Assembly: GCA_964352815.1 (NCBI GenBank)
Contig: CAYGTO010000001.1
Location: 1 to 64,000 of the forward strand
Origin: CAYGTO01 sp964352815
Lineage (GTDB): Bacteria > Pseudomonadota > Alphaproteobacteria > Rickettsiales > UBA3002
DNA: 64,000 bases
Reading direction: 5' to 3'
The position numbers were made by a program, and so were the translations under genes. A model generated the notes under the pieces. That model had not been told where the DNA came from, did no database searches, and was given only the letters and a program-made list of their open reading frames with translations. Below are positions 34,262-42,354 of this stretch, piece by piece. The first letter of the stretch is position 1. Every line of letters begins with the position of its first letter.

Positions 34262-35635
34262 CTAGCCCGAATTCTTTTCTCGGAAGTCTTTCGCCCAATC
34301 TTTTTTGCTGCTTTGGCGTTCACGGGCGACGGTGAGCGAATCAGACTCGACGTCTTCCGTGACCACGCTGCCCGCGCCGATGATTGCGCCATCGCCTATT
34401 GTCACGGGCGCAACCAGCGAAGTGTTCGAGCCAATGAAGCTGCCCGCACCAATCTCGGTGCGGTACTTATTATAACCATCATAATTGCACGTAATCGTCC
34501 CCGCGCCAATATTGGCGTCGATACCGATGCTCGCATCGCCGATATAAGAAAGATGCGAAATTTTTGCGCCGCGCTCAATCTCACTTTTCTTGATCTCAAC
34601 AAAATTCCCGACCTTAACCGACTCGCCCAAATTTGTTCCCGGGCGCAGCCGCGCGAACGGCCCGACAATGCTCTTATTCGCGATAACGGAACCTTCGATA
34701 TGCGAAAAGGCTTTGATGTGACAACCCTTGCCGATCGTGACATGCAGGCCGAAAAACACGTTCGGTTCAATCAGCGTGTCGCTGTCGATCTGTGTATCAT
34801 AGGAAAAATAGGTGCTGGCCGGATCGAGCAAGGTGACGCCGTTTGCCATGGCCAGCTCACGCAAGCGCTGCTGCATTGCTGCTTCAGCTTGCGCCAGTTC
34901 TATACGTGAGTTGACACCGAGCATTTCCGCCTCATCGCCTTCCACCACAAAGCAGGTCAATCCACGTCCACGTGCAATGGCGACGATATCCGTCAAATAA
35001 TATTCACCCGCCGCATTGTCATTGGTCACCTCATCAAGCAGCGAGAAGAGCAAATCGCTGCGCACCGCCATCACACCGGAATTACATAAAGTAATCGCGC
35101 GCTGTGCGTCGCTCGCATCCTTATATTCGATGATCGCCTCAAGCTCACCCGCAGTATTACAGTCTAACCGACCGTATTTACCCGGCTCTTTTGGGTGCAT
35201 TCCAAGCACGGTGAGGACGGCATTTTTTTCTGTTAATACTTCGCGCATGGCGCTGAGCGTTTCAGGGCGGATGAGCGGCGTGTCGCCATAGAGAATAAAA
35301 GTGACCCGGTCTTTCTGTGTCGCCGCGTCTTTCGCGCTGAGTACTGCTGCGCCGGTGCCTTCTTTCGCAATCTGATAGGCGGTGGTGGCACCCGGTGCGT
35401 GCACCGCAATTTCATCTTTCACCGCATCCATCCCCTCGCGAATCACCACGATCGGCGCGCTGCATCCAGCCTCAGCGGCGGTGCTGAGCACATGACCAAT
35501 CATGCTACGCCCGGCGACGTGGTGCATGACTTTTGGTAGGTCGGACTTCATGCGCGTGCCTTTGCCAGCGGCGAGAATGATGGCGGTGTCGTGCGATTGA
35601 CTCATAATAGCAGTGTGTATCTTTTGGTTAAGCAT
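34262..35635 (-). CDS. glmU: Bifunctional UDP-N-acetylglucosamine pyrophosphorylase / glucosamine-1-phosphate acetyltransferase
   Basis: 457 residues from this start. The N-terminal uridylyltransferase has AIILAAGKGTRMKSDLPKVMH and YGDTPLIRPETL; the C-terminal left-handed beta-helix has hexapeptide repeats (IGKGCHIKAFSHIEGSVI; GAKISHLSYIGDASIG; NIGAGTITCNYDGYNKY; SFIGSNTSLVAPVTIGDGAIIGAGSVV) for acetyl transfer. The product, UDP-GlcNAc, feeds peptidoglycan and lipid A. Two starts are possible: 35635 has an AAAGGG site close by, whereas 35605 (MSQSHDTAIILAAG) matches the family N-terminus better but lacks a clear site. The gene is transcribed alone. Confidence 0.94.
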   Translation of the reverse strand: MLNQKIHTAIMSQSHDTAIILAAGKGTRMKSDLPKVMHHVAGRSMIGHVLSTAAEAGCSAPIVVIREGMDAVKDEIAVHAPGATTAYQIAKEGTGAAVLSAKDAATQKDRVTFILYGDTPLIRPETLSAMREVLTEKNAVLTVLGMHPKEPGKYGRLDCNTAGELEAIIEYKDASDAQRAITLCNSGVMAVRSDLLFSLLDEVTNDNAAGEYYLTDIVAIARGRGLTCFVVEGDEAEMLGVNSRIELAQAEAAMQQRLRELAMANGVTLLDPASTYFSYDTQIDSDTLIEPNVFFGLHVTIGKGCHIKAFSHIEGSVIANKSIVGPFARLRPGTNLGESVKVGNFVEIKKSEIERGAKISHLSYIGDASIGIDANIGAGTITCNYDGYNKYRTEIGAGSFIGSNTSLVAPVTIGDGAIIGAGSVVTEDVESDSLTVARERQSSKKDWAKDFREKNSG

Positions 35636-35706
35636 TGCCCTTTATCAGCGTAAATCTAATACTTTAGCAGAGAAAGATCCACCAAATACTAAACATTGAC
35701 GTTGTT

Positions 35707-37116
35707 ATGGAATCGATCGCAACCGTTCTACCTATTTTATTTGCTGCCCTCTCGGCGCTCGGCGCGTTCGGTGGGATCATGCTGTATTTCAAAGAGCGAA
35801 AAACGCATACTGAAACACGCGAAGCTTTGATAGAGCTTCAGTTGGAAGAGGCAGCGATGATGCCGAGACTTGAGGAGTTGGAAGCGCAGCGCAAGGAGCT
35901 GAAAGAGAAACTTGAAGCCTCTGAGGACGAAGTGCGCGATTATGAACGCGAGGCGGCGCGGCTGGAACAGCGGCTGCTTGATATGAAAAAAGAGAAGGAA
36001 GCGTTTGAGGCTTATAAGGAAGAGTTTAAACAGTTTGCGAAATCATCGGTGATGGAGGCGGGGAATCAGCTCTCGAGTAAGCTCTTGGAAGACCATAAAC
36101 GTGAGGCCACATTGGTTCAAAAACGCACCCAAGAAGAGGCTCAAAAACATTCACAAAAATTGGTTGAGCAATATGAAAAGGCGAGCGCGACGTTGGCGCA
36201 GCTGCATGGTAATGTGCAGGCGAATAGCAAACAGATGGACACGGTGATGCGTGCGCTATCGAACCCCGGCGGGGCGGGTATGATGGCGGAAGTCGGCCTG
36301 GAAAATACGTTGAAACAGTTTGGGTTGGAACCGGGCCGTGATTTTAATATGCAGTTTCATATGGCCGGGGAGCATGGCAATTTGCGCCCCGATGCGGTGG
36401 TGTATTTGCCGCAAGAAACGGTGATGGTGATCGATGCGAAAGCCTCGAAATTCTTACTCGAGCTGGCAGAAGTGGAAGGTACGGATGAAGAGCCGGAGGT
36501 GCTGAAGAAGTTGGTAGCAACCATGCATAACCATATCAAAGCACTGGCGACACGTGACTATAAGCAAGCGATTTTACTTCATATGAAAAAGGAAGGGCGG
36601 ACGGTCCAGCCTGGGCGGATTTGGAATGTTATGTATGTTCCATCCGAAGCGGCGCTGGAGAAAATCCGTCGTGCGGACAAAGCGTTTCAAGAACAGTTAC
36701 AGAAAAATGATATTATGGCGGTAGGGCCTTCAGGGCTTCAGGCGCTATTCTCGTTAACCCGCACTTATATTGCGGAAGCGAAACAGGCGGAGAATGAGCA
36801 GCATATTATTGGTCTGCTGGGCGAGCTGCTCGATGCGACGACGACGACGCTTGGCCATGTTGGCAAGGTCGGCGAATCGATCAAAAATTCCGCTCGGCAT
36901 TTCGATGGGTTTGCACGCTCGCTGAACAAAAATATTTTGCCTAAGATGAGCAAATTATCGCAGCTTGGCATTGAGCATAAGAAAGAGTTGCCTCATGCAA
37001 TCGCGTCTTATGAAGTGCGCCGTAGTGACGATGTGGTCGAGATGAAGCTGGCTAATGAGGAAGAGGAAACGCCAGCAAAACGTTTAGCACAGATGTTAGA
37101 GAAACAAAGCGCATGA
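35707..37116 (+). CDS. rmuC: DNA recombination protein RmuC
   Basis: 469 residues. One N-terminal membrane helix (VLPILFAALSALGAFGGIMLYF), a long coiled coil of Glu/Lys/Arg heptads (about residues 35-165), then the RmuC nuclease-like domain: GMMAEVGLENTLKQFGLEPGRDF, LRPDAVVYLPQETVMVIDAKAS, FLLELAEVEGTDEE, and later IMAVGPSGLQALFSLTRTYIAEAKQ. The Asp/Lys cluster in VIDAKAS fits a PD-(D/E)XK-like fold. RmuC limits inverted-repeat recombination in E. coli, which may matter in this palindrome-rich genome (inference). Overlaps the next gene by four bases (ATGA). Confidence 0.92.
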   Translation: MESIATVLPILFAALSALGAFGGIMLYFKERKTHTETREALIELQLEEAAMMPRLEELEAQRKELKEKLEASEDEVRDYEREAARLEQRLLDMKKEKEAFEAYKEEFKQFAKSSVMEAGNQLSSKLLEDHKREATLVQKRTQEEAQKHSQKLVEQYEKASATLAQLHGNVQANSKQMDTVMRALSNPGGAGMMAEVGLENTLKQFGLEPGRDFNMQFHMAGEHGNLRPDAVVYLPQETVMVIDAKASKFLLELAEVEGTDEEPEVLKKLVATMHNHIKALATRDYKQAILLHMKKEGRTVQPGRIWNVMYVPSEAALEKIRRADKAFQEQLQKNDIMAVGPSGLQALFSLTRTYIAEAKQAENEQHIIGLLGELLDATTTTLGHVGKVGESIKNSARHFDGFARSLNKNILPKMSKLSQLGIEHKKELPHAIASYEVRRSDDVVEMKLANEEEETPAKRLAQMLEKQSA

Positions 37117-37877
37117 ATGAGTGTCACGACACAGGCCAAAGCGCCGCCGATGTATTGCAAGGATGTGATCCGATGGAACAGGAAAAATGGACAAGCGCGA
37201 TTGATATATATTGTGAACGCTTAGATGCAAGCTTCTGGGCGGAGCCAGTCAATGCGTTGACTAACATTTTCTTCTTAATGGCGGCTTACTTGCTCTACCG
37301 CGATTATCGCGCTCTGCGCGAGAAACAGCCCGAGCAGAAACACCCGTGGATTCTTTTTTCGATTGCGGTGGTGGCGCTGATTGGGGTGGGGAGCTTTTTG
37401 TTCCATACGTTTGCGACGCGCTGGGCGCTGATGGCGGATGTGTGGCCGATTAATCTGTTTATGGTGATGGCGGTGGCGCTTTATTTCCGGCAGGTGTTGG
37501 AATTGTCAAAGCTAAACACATTGCTTGGAACGCTCGGCTTTATTGCAGCCAATGCGGTAGCGGGTGCGTTACTGCCAGCAGATTTTCTCAATGGCTCCGG
37601 CGGCTATTTACCATCGCTCCTCATGCTGGTGATTTTTATTATCGGCTGCCAGAAGCTGAAGAAAAAACGCGTGCAAGCCTCGATTGCCGCGGCACTGGTC
37701 GTGTTTATCGTCTCACTGTTTATGCGAAGCATTGATATGCAGATTTGTGCGGAGATGAGAACGGGCACCCATTTCATGTGGCATATTTTGAACAGTTTGG
37801 TGCTGTATCATGTGGTGCAGGGGCTGATGCGGAATAAGGGGTTTCGGCCTATTCCGGAGAAAGATACGCCGCATTGA
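37113..37877 (+). CDS. Alkaline ceramidase-like integral membrane hydrolase
   Basis: 254 residues of the CREST/ceramidase family. Entry motif IYCERLDASFWAEPVNALTN, then about seven membrane helices. Catalytic-type residues are visible: Ser and His in GVGSFLFHTFATRWALMADVWPINLF, and two His in the last helix pair (RTGTHFMWHILNSLVLYHV). Family members hydrolyse amide bonds of ceramides or related lipids in the membrane; the bacterial substrate is generally unknown. Translation is coupled to rmuC by an ATGA overlap, so the two are made together although no shared function is known. Confidence 0.82.
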   Translation: MNECHDTGQSAADVLQGCDPMEQEKWTSAIDIYCERLDASFWAEPVNALTNIFFLMAAYLLYRDYRALREKQPEQKHPWILFSIAVVALIGVGSFLFHTFATRWALMADVWPINLFMVMAVALYFRQVLELSKLNTLLGTLGFIAANAVAGALLPADFLNGSGGYLPSLLMLVIFIIGCQKLKKKRVQASIAAALVVFIVSLFMRSIDMQICAEMRTGTHFMWHILNSLVLYHVVQGLMRNKGFRPIPEKDTPH

Positions 37878-37907
37878 AAATGTCTTTTACCGTCATTTCT
37901 TGAGATG

Positions 37908-38501
37908 CTAGCTGTAGGTGCGCGCTTTGAGCGCCGCACCGAGCGTCCCATCGTCGAGATAATCCAGCTCACCGCCCATCGGAATGCCGTGGGCGAGGCG
38001 CGAGGTTTTGACATTCGCATCAACGAGTAAATCTGCAATATAATGGGCGGTCGTTTGGCCTTCGACGGTCGCGTTCATGGCGAGGATGACTTCTTCCACC
38101 TCGGTTTCTTTGGCGCGGGCAATCACCCCGTCAATGCGCAGCGTACCGGGACCACGCCCATCAATCGCTGACAGCGTGCCGCCGAGAACGTGATAATAGC
38201 CTTTGAATATATGGCTGCGCTCCATCGCCCATAGATCGGCAATGTCCTCAACCACGCACAGGGTCGAGCGGTCGCGCCGATCATCTTGGCAGATATGGCA
38301 TGGGTTGCTGCTATCAATATTGCCGCAGATGTCGCACTCGACAATGGAATGTTCCGCCTCTTGCATCGCGCTAATGAGCGGCTGCATGAGTCGCTCACGG
38401 TCACGCACCAGCTGCAGCACCACGCGCCGCGCCGAACGCGGCCCAATCCCCGGAAGTTTGGAGAAGGCGGTGATCAATGTATCTATTGCGTTGGTTGCCA
38501 T
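37908..38501 (-). CDS. recR: Recombination protein RecR
   Basis: 197 residues. N-terminal helix-hairpin-helix (KLPGIGPRSARRVVLQLV), zinc finger with four cysteines (CDICGNIDSSNPCHICQD), then a Toprim domain (LCVVEDIADLWAMERS; YYHVLGGTLSAIDGRGPG) and the C-terminal Walker-like LAHGIPMGGELDYLD. RecR loads RecA together with RecFO at gaps. Downstream of dnaX and ybaB in the classical order; the two family repeats in this operon (38521 and 38946) interrupt it and may alter its transcription. Confidence 0.95.
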   Translation of the reverse strand: MATNAIDTLITAFSKLPGIGPRSARRVVLQLVRDRERLMQPLISAMQEAEHSIVECDICGNIDSSNPCHICQDDRRDRSTLCVVEDIADLWAMERSHIFKGYYHVLGGTLSAIDGRGPGTLRIDGVIARAKETEVEEVILAMNATVEGQTTAHYIADLLVDANVKTSRLAHGIPMGGELDYLDDGTLGAALKARTYS

Positions 38502-38520
38502 ATGTATCGTTATGATGAAG

Positions 38521-38597
38521 CGAGGTCAGGAGACCGAGCCCTTTAGTCGCTCAGCGTTAGGCTCATCGCGCGCAACAGTAGTGCAGCGCGGGAGCAA
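38521..38597. repeat. Family B structured repeat (copy 2)
   Basis: Plus-strand orientation. Hairpin 1 GGTC-AGGA-GACC, hairpin 2 with outer GAGCC/GGCTC and inner CGC-TCA-GCG, and hairpin 3 with GCGCGC-type arms ending GCGGGAGCAA. It separates ybaB from recR within an otherwise compact minus-strand operon. Confidence 0.7.
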
Positions 38598-38604
38598 TAA
38601 AAAA

Positions 38605-38925
38605 CTAAAAAGGTAATTTCATGTCGGCTGGAAGTCCCATCTCGCCTGTAAGTTTGCCCATTTCAGTTTGAAACATATCTTCACTCTTAGCCTTGGCATC
38701 GTTGAGCGCTGCAACGATGAGGTCCTCCATGACTTCTTTGTCTTCCGGATCGACGAGCGATGCATCCACCGTAAGGCCGAGCGCAATGCCTTTGCCATTC
38801 ACCTTCGCCACAACCATGCCGCCGCCGGACGTGCCTTCAACTTCCTTGGTCTCCATTTCCTTTTGCAGATCCTGCATTTTTTGCTGCATTTGCTGCGCTT
38901 GTTTCATCATCTTTTGAATGTTCAT
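38605..38925 (-). CDS. ybaB: YbaB/EbfC nucleoid-associated protein
   Basis: 106 residues. The N-terminal Met/Gln-rich helix (MKQAQQMQQKMQDLQKEMET) and the small beta sheet (EGTSGGGMVVAKVNGKGIALGLTVD) are typical, ending with the MGLPADMKLPF tail. It forms tweezer-like dimers that bind DNA; its constant position between dnaX and recR suggests a repair or replication link. Its start is separated from dnaX by 184 bases containing a family A repeat. Confidence 0.94.
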   Translation of the reverse strand: MNIQKMMKQAQQMQQKMQDLQKEMETKEVEGTSGGGMVVAKVNGKGIALGLTVDASLVDPEDKEVMEDLIVAALNDAKAKSEDMFQTEMGKLTGEMGLPADMKLPF

Positions 38926-38945
38926 AGGGTCTCCTTGTTAAATAA

Positions 38946-39101
38946 TGTCATCCTCGGGGCTTTTGTCAGAAGGCAAAAGAGCCCGGGGATCCAGATTCAA
39001 AATGTCAGGAGACATTTTGATATTCTTGCATGTCTCCTAACATGCAAGAACTGGATTGCCTGTACGCACTCGCTTACTGCTCGCTTGACGTGGCAATGAC
39101 A
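38946..39101. repeat. Family A composite repeat (copy 5)
   Basis: Bounded by TGTCATCC and AATGACA. Several nested hairpins: TTTTGTCAGAAGGCAAAA, AAATGTC-AGGA-GACATTT, and TCTTGCATGT...ACATGCAAGA. Located between dnaX and ybaB in the same operon, so it is transcribed with them. Confidence 0.7.
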
Positions 39102-39109
39102 GGTTGGTT

Positions 39110-40882
39110 TCATTTTGTTTCCTCAATCTCTAGGATCTCCGCGCCGGGGAAGGCTTCCAGCGCGGCGTGGACAAGCGGCGTCGATGCGACATACTCGCGG
39201 ACCTTGCGCTTCTCGATTTCGTTTTCTTCATGCAGCGAGGGGCCGCTGGCTTCGGCTTGCGCATCGAGGCGCACGCGCCATGGCTGGCCGGTGACATCGG
39301 TCAAGAAACGGCCGAGGCGTGCGGGAATGTCCGGCTCAATATGAGCGAGCGGCTTCATCACCAGCTGGCCCGGCTCTATGCTCACCGGTTTGACATCATG
39401 GGTGATCACGCCGCACAGCACCATCTCTTTACGCTCGGCGAGCAGCTCGACGACGTCGCGCAAGGTCTCGAGCGTGATGGTTTCTTCGGGCTTGGGATGG
39501 GTGAGTAGTTCAGGAACGGGCGCCGCGCGCTCCTCTTCCTCCGGATCATGCGCCACGGCGAGGGCGAGGTTGCCGCTGGTGGCGACGGGCGCGGAGTGGG
39601 ACGCGGAAGAGGTCGGCATGGTTGCGTGCGCCATGGCGGGTGCGGGAGTGCTCATTGCGGGGGCAGCGCTGGGGGCTGACACTGGCGCGGCAGAAGACGC
39701 AGCAGCACCATTTTTCATTATTTTTACCAAATCACCGGGCGGCGGCATGTCGGCAGCATAGGCAAGCCGGACGAGAATCATTTCCGCGGCGGCGAGGGGC
39801 TGCGGCGCAATTTTCGCTTCGCTAATCCCTTTGAGCAGCATTTGCCAGCTACGTGCGAGCGTGCCCATGCCAAGCCCATCAGCCATGGCTTTCGCGCGGG
39901 CCTGTTCCTCCTCGCCGTAATGCGCATTCACCGCGAGCGCCGTATCCATTTTAACGCGGGTGATGAAATGCACGAGCGAGAGTAAATCTTGAAGCAGCAA
40001 TACGGCATCGCTGCCGCCTTGATGCATGGCGTGGAGCTGGTCGACGGCTTCCTTAGCCTTGCCGGCGAAGACATGTTCGAACAGGGTGAAGCCTTGCGTT
40101 TTGTCGGCGAGGCCGAGCATGTCGCGTATGCCGTCGGCGGTGATGGTGACGGCGCCGGAACTATCGGTGCCCATGGCGATGGCTTGGTCGAGCAGTGACA
40201 GCCCGTCACGCACCGAACCTTCCGCTGCGGTGGCAACCACTTTCGCGCTTTCCTCATCGAGGGTGATGGATTCTTTGTGCGCAATGTTCGTCAGATGCGT
40301 TGACAGTGTGTCGACGGTCAGGCGTTTCAAATCAAAGCGCTGACAGCGCGAGACAATGGTGATCGGAATTTTGCGCAGCTCGGTGGTGGCGAAAATGAAT
40401 TTCACATGGGCTGGCGGCTCCTCGAGCGTTTTGAGCAAAGCGTTAAACGCATTTTTCGACAGCATATGCACTTCATCGATGATGTAAACTTTGTAGCGCG
40501 CATTGGTCGGCGCATATTGCACCGTGTCGATGATCTCGCGGATGTCGTCGACCCCGGTGCGCGAGGCGGCATCCATCTCGATCACATCGACATGGCGATC
40601 ATCGAGAATCATCTTACAATTCGGGCAGACGCCGCAGGGGGTGGTGGTCGGCTGGCCATTGCCGTCGGGCCCGATACAGTTCAGCCCGCGCGCAATGATC
40701 CGTGCGGTGGTGGTCTTGCCGATGCCGCGAATGCCGGTGAGGAGAAAGGCATGCGCGATGCGGCCAGAGCTGAAGGCGTTGGTCAGGGTGCGCACCAGCA
40801 CTTCCTGGCCCACCAGATCATCGAAATTCTGCGGGCGATATTTCCGCGCGAGCACGCGGTAGGCGGAAGCGGTGTCAGTCAT
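39110..40882 (-). CDS. dnaX: DNA polymerase III subunits gamma/tau
   Basis: 590 residues. AAA+ clamp-loader motor: RKYRPQNFDDLVGQEVLVRTL, Walker A TGIRGIGKTTTARI, zinc module CIGPDGN...CGVCPNCK, Walker B VYIIDEVHMLSKNAFNALLKTLEEPP, sensor 1 FIFATTELRKIPITIVSRCQ. Domain III and an Ala/Pro/Ser-rich hinge (about residues 390-450) lead to a tau-like C-terminal region that would bind DnaB or alpha. No attempt was made to identify a programmed frameshift. First gene of dnaX-ybaB-recR, with SRP RNA just upstream on the same strand. Confidence 0.95.
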   Translation of the reverse strand: MTDTASAYRVLARKYRPQNFDDLVGQEVLVRTLTNAFSSGRIAHAFLLTGIRGIGKTTTARIIARGLNCIGPDGNGQPTTTPCGVCPNCKMILDDRHVDVIEMDAASRTGVDDIREIIDTVQYAPTNARYKVYIIDEVHMLSKNAFNALLKTLEEPPAHVKFIFATTELRKIPITIVSRCQRFDLKRLTVDTLSTHLTNIAHKESITLDEESAKVVATAAEGSVRDGLSLLDQAIAMGTDSSGAVTITADGIRDMLGLADKTQGFTLFEHVFAGKAKEAVDQLHAMHQGGSDAVLLLQDLLSLVHFITRVKMDTALAVNAHYGEEEQARAKAMADGLGMGTLARSWQMLLKGISEAKIAPQPLAAAEMILVRLAYAADMPPPGDLVKIMKNGAAASSAAPVSAPSAAPAMSTPAPAMAHATMPTSSASHSAPVATSGNLALAVAHDPEEEERAAPVPELLTHPKPEETITLETLRDVVELLAERKEMVLCGVITHDVKPVSIEPGQLVMKPLAHIEPDIPARLGRFLTDVTGQPWRVRLDAQAEASGPSLHEENEIEKRKVREYVASTPLVHAALEAFPGAEILEIEETK

Positions 40883-40950
40883 GGGTGAAAGGTAGCGGAG
40901 TGTTTACGAAAGTAAACAGTCTTTAGTCTTTAGTCCTTTGGTTTTTTTGA

Positions 40951-41082
40951 CTGCTCCTGCTCGGTCTCCTGACCTGTCTTTTTTAATTGTTCCCGCGCTG
41001 CACTACTGTTTCGCGCGATGAACCTTCAGTCGCGCAGCGTTTAGCCTCATTGCGTAGGCCAGTAGGCCGGAGCAGGAGGAAA
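40951..41082. repeat. Family B composite repeat (copy 3, two inverted parts)
   Basis: Left part in minus orientation: GGTC-TCCT-GACC followed by a T-run (40961-40984), then arms matching the 3' half of copy 2. Right part in plus orientation: CAGTCGCGCAGCG, TTAGCCTCATTGCG, GGCC-AGTA-GGCC and GGAGCAGGAGG. It occupies the space between SRP RNA and dnaX. The plus-strand T-run is antisense to both genes, so termination of ffs by it is not expected. Confidence 0.65.
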
Positions 41083-41086
41083 CATT

Positions 41087-41185
41087 AAAAGGTGGCTGGT
41101 GACGACCCGACATACAGAATGCGTGGCTGCTTCGTTTCCGACCTGACCGGGGTAACATAGTGATGCCGCCCGCCACCAACCGTGT
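41087..41185 (-). ncRNA. ffs: Bacterial signal recognition particle RNA (small SRP RNA)
   Basis: On the minus strand the sequence GGTCAGGTCGGAAACGAAGC, followed by AGCC, matches the universal SRP RNA domain IV apex, with a GAAA tetraloop closed by G-C in place of the usual GGAA loop closed by C-G. Flanking arms GGTTGGTG and CACCAGCC pair to close the rod, with a TTTT at the 3' end (41087-41090). SRP RNA just upstream of dnaX-ybaB-recR is the conserved alphaproteobacterial arrangement. The exact 5' end is uncertain by several bases. Confidence 0.9.
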
Positions 41186-41209
41186 GTGGGTGTAGCAGGG
41201 CACTGGGCA

Positions 41210-41388
41210 TTAGGCAATAATTAGGTTTAAGGTGTCAGGTGACAGGTTTCAGGTTTTAGCGTTCTGCGAGGAATGAGAGGAGCGAGTGACGCGGCAGTCC
41301 AGTTTAACCATCGTCCGGATCGCGTCGTCGCTCGTTATACTCGCTTCTTGCGAAATGATGAATTGAGGACAGGGTGTTAGGTGTTCAA
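41210..41388. repeat. Family D array followed by a family C repeat (gene-free region)
   Basis: This is the first part of a 448-base stretch without a gene (41186-41633). Bases 41221-41260 hold tandem phrases of the AGGTGTCAGGTGACAGGTTT type. Bases 41264-41367 hold inverted arms with TGCGAGGAATGAGAGGAGCG on the left and CGCTTCTTGCGAAATGATG on the right, related to the copies at 17625 and in dusB. A further CAGGGTGTTAGGTGTTC lies at 41370-41386. No coding region is supported. Confidence 0.6.
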
Positions 41389-41406
41389 ATTTCACGGAAC
41401 TGTCAC
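41389..41406 (+). promoter_or_regulatory. Possible PhoB box
   Basis: ATTTCACGGAACTGTCAC has two heptamers 11 bases apart with the second matching the PhoB half-site CTGTCAC well and the first weaker. It lies 51 bases upstream of the Fur-type promoter at 41458. Weak on its own; listed because three better sites of the same kind occur in the window. Confidence 0.3.
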
Positions 41407-41434
41407 GTTGGAGGGGGCTTCTCATGTGAATAAA

Positions 41435-41486
41435 TGAGAATCATTCGCAATTAAAACTTGAAAGTGAGAATCATTCTCACTATAGT
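41435..41486 (+). promoter_or_regulatory. Fur-type tandem operator embedded in a sigma-70 promoter
   Basis: The perfect palindrome GTGAGAATCATTCTCAC (41464-41480) fits the 7-1-7 Fur box. It fills exactly the 17-base spacer between a -35 TTGAAA (41458-41463) and a -10 TATAGT (41481-41486). A second, slightly degenerate copy TGAGAATCATTCGCA (41435-41449) lies 30 bases upstream, centre to centre. Repressor binding here would block polymerase. The transcript would run rightward into a family A repeat and then the unknown gene at 41634, or could make a small RNA. Confidence 0.75.
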
Positions 41487-41513
41487 GAAGATATAGATCA
41501 AACATAACTATTA

Positions 41514-41613
41514 TGTCATTGCCTGAATGCAGCACATTCTAAGGCAATCCAGAGAGTCACCTATTGCAGCTCTGGATTCCCCAAGAATCGCTGGTGCTAT
41601 TCAGGGAATGACA
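41514..41613. repeat. Family A palindromic repeat (copy 6)
   Basis: Bounded by TGTCATTGCCTGAAT and ATTCAGGGAATGACA, a near-perfect inverted pair. An inner pair CCAGAG and CTCTGG is also present. Lies between the Fur-type promoter and the gene at 41634, so it would form part of its 5' leader. Confidence 0.75.
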
Positions 41614-41633
41614 CACCAAAGGAACATTCTGCT

Positions 41634-42263
41634 ATGGGAGAGATCATCGCCTTACATCAGCCTGCCACTGCGCCGGCCTATCCGGGCGCGGTGATGGAAA
41701 CACGCTTTATCCCGCATTCCTCTGTGTCGCAAGTGCGGCGCGAGGTGCCGGGGTCGAATGCCGATCTAGCGGCGCAGGCGCGGGCTGTGTCTGAACGGCT
41801 CAGAATCGAAAAAGCGCTGGCGATTCGTTTGCCCAAAGCGGCCGATGAGGTGGCGCCATCGGGGTTAATCGCCCTGCGCAGTCTGACCGAACGCAGCACG
41901 GGATGTGCACTGCGTCAGCTGACCTATGAGGCGTGCGAATCGATGCTCGCAGATCATGCGCTGGCCTCATTGCTGCCCTTCCTTTCGAATGTGCCGGGCG
42001 GAGTGCCGAAACAGGACCCGCTGCGCCTGCTGGTTAACCCGCATTGCAGCGGCCAGAATGTGATTGGGCTGCGGATTCAGAATGTGATTTTGTTCCAAAC
42101 CGCGCTCGACTCGCTCGAGACGCAGCTGAATGCGGAGCTACCGCTGGTGACACTCGCATCCGATGGTGCGCGGCTGCCAGAGCGGCTTGCGATCGAAGCG
42201 GTGTATCGTGTGCATGGTGTTGCCTACACGCCGCAGAGTAATGTGATCGACGGCCCTTGGTAG
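41634..42263 (+). CDS. Conserved-looking protein of unknown function behind a Fur-type promoter
   Basis: 209 residues, no signal peptide or membrane helix. The N-terminal 60 residues are variable and Ala/Pro-rich; the middle has CALRQLTYEACESMLADHALASLLPFL and a possible nucleotide-like QDPLRLLVNPHCSGQNVIGL, not assignable to a known family. Two central cysteines are separated widely, with no obvious metal motif. An AAAGGAAC site precedes the ATG at suitable spacing. It is the first gene downstream of the Fur-type promoter at 41458, about 140 bases away, and is followed by ftsK with its own promoter. A role in iron-limited growth is only suggested by that promoter. Confidence 0.65.
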   Translation: MGEIIALHQPATAPAYPGAVMETRFIPHSSVSQVRREVPGSNADLAAQARAVSERLRIEKALAIRLPKAADEVAPSGLIALRSLTERSTGCALRQLTYEACESMLADHALASLLPFLSNVPGGVPKQDPLRLLVNPHCSGQNVIGLRIQNVILFQTALDSLETQLNAELPLVTLASDGARLPERLAIEAVYRVHGVAYTPQSNVIDGPW

Positions 42264-42285
42264 AGGCCCGCGCGACGTCTCACGC

Positions 42286-42314
42286 TTGCGATAGCTCCCA
42301 AAATCCGCTATAGT
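42286..42314 (+). promoter_or_regulatory. Sigma-70 promoter for ftsK
   Basis: -35 TTGCGA (42286-42291) and -10 TATAGT (42309-42314) with a 17-base spacer, 41 bases before the ftsK start codon. The same CTATAGTGCAA -10 context occurs before the ankyrin gene at 6800. Confidence 0.55.
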
Positions 42315-42354
42315 GCAACCAAATAATAATAAAAGTTAAAGGGAGATTGGTCGC

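Noticed and set aside
41003..41203. Minus-strand frame over the SRP RNA
   Set aside because: The sequence is explained by SRP RNA structure and a family B repeat.
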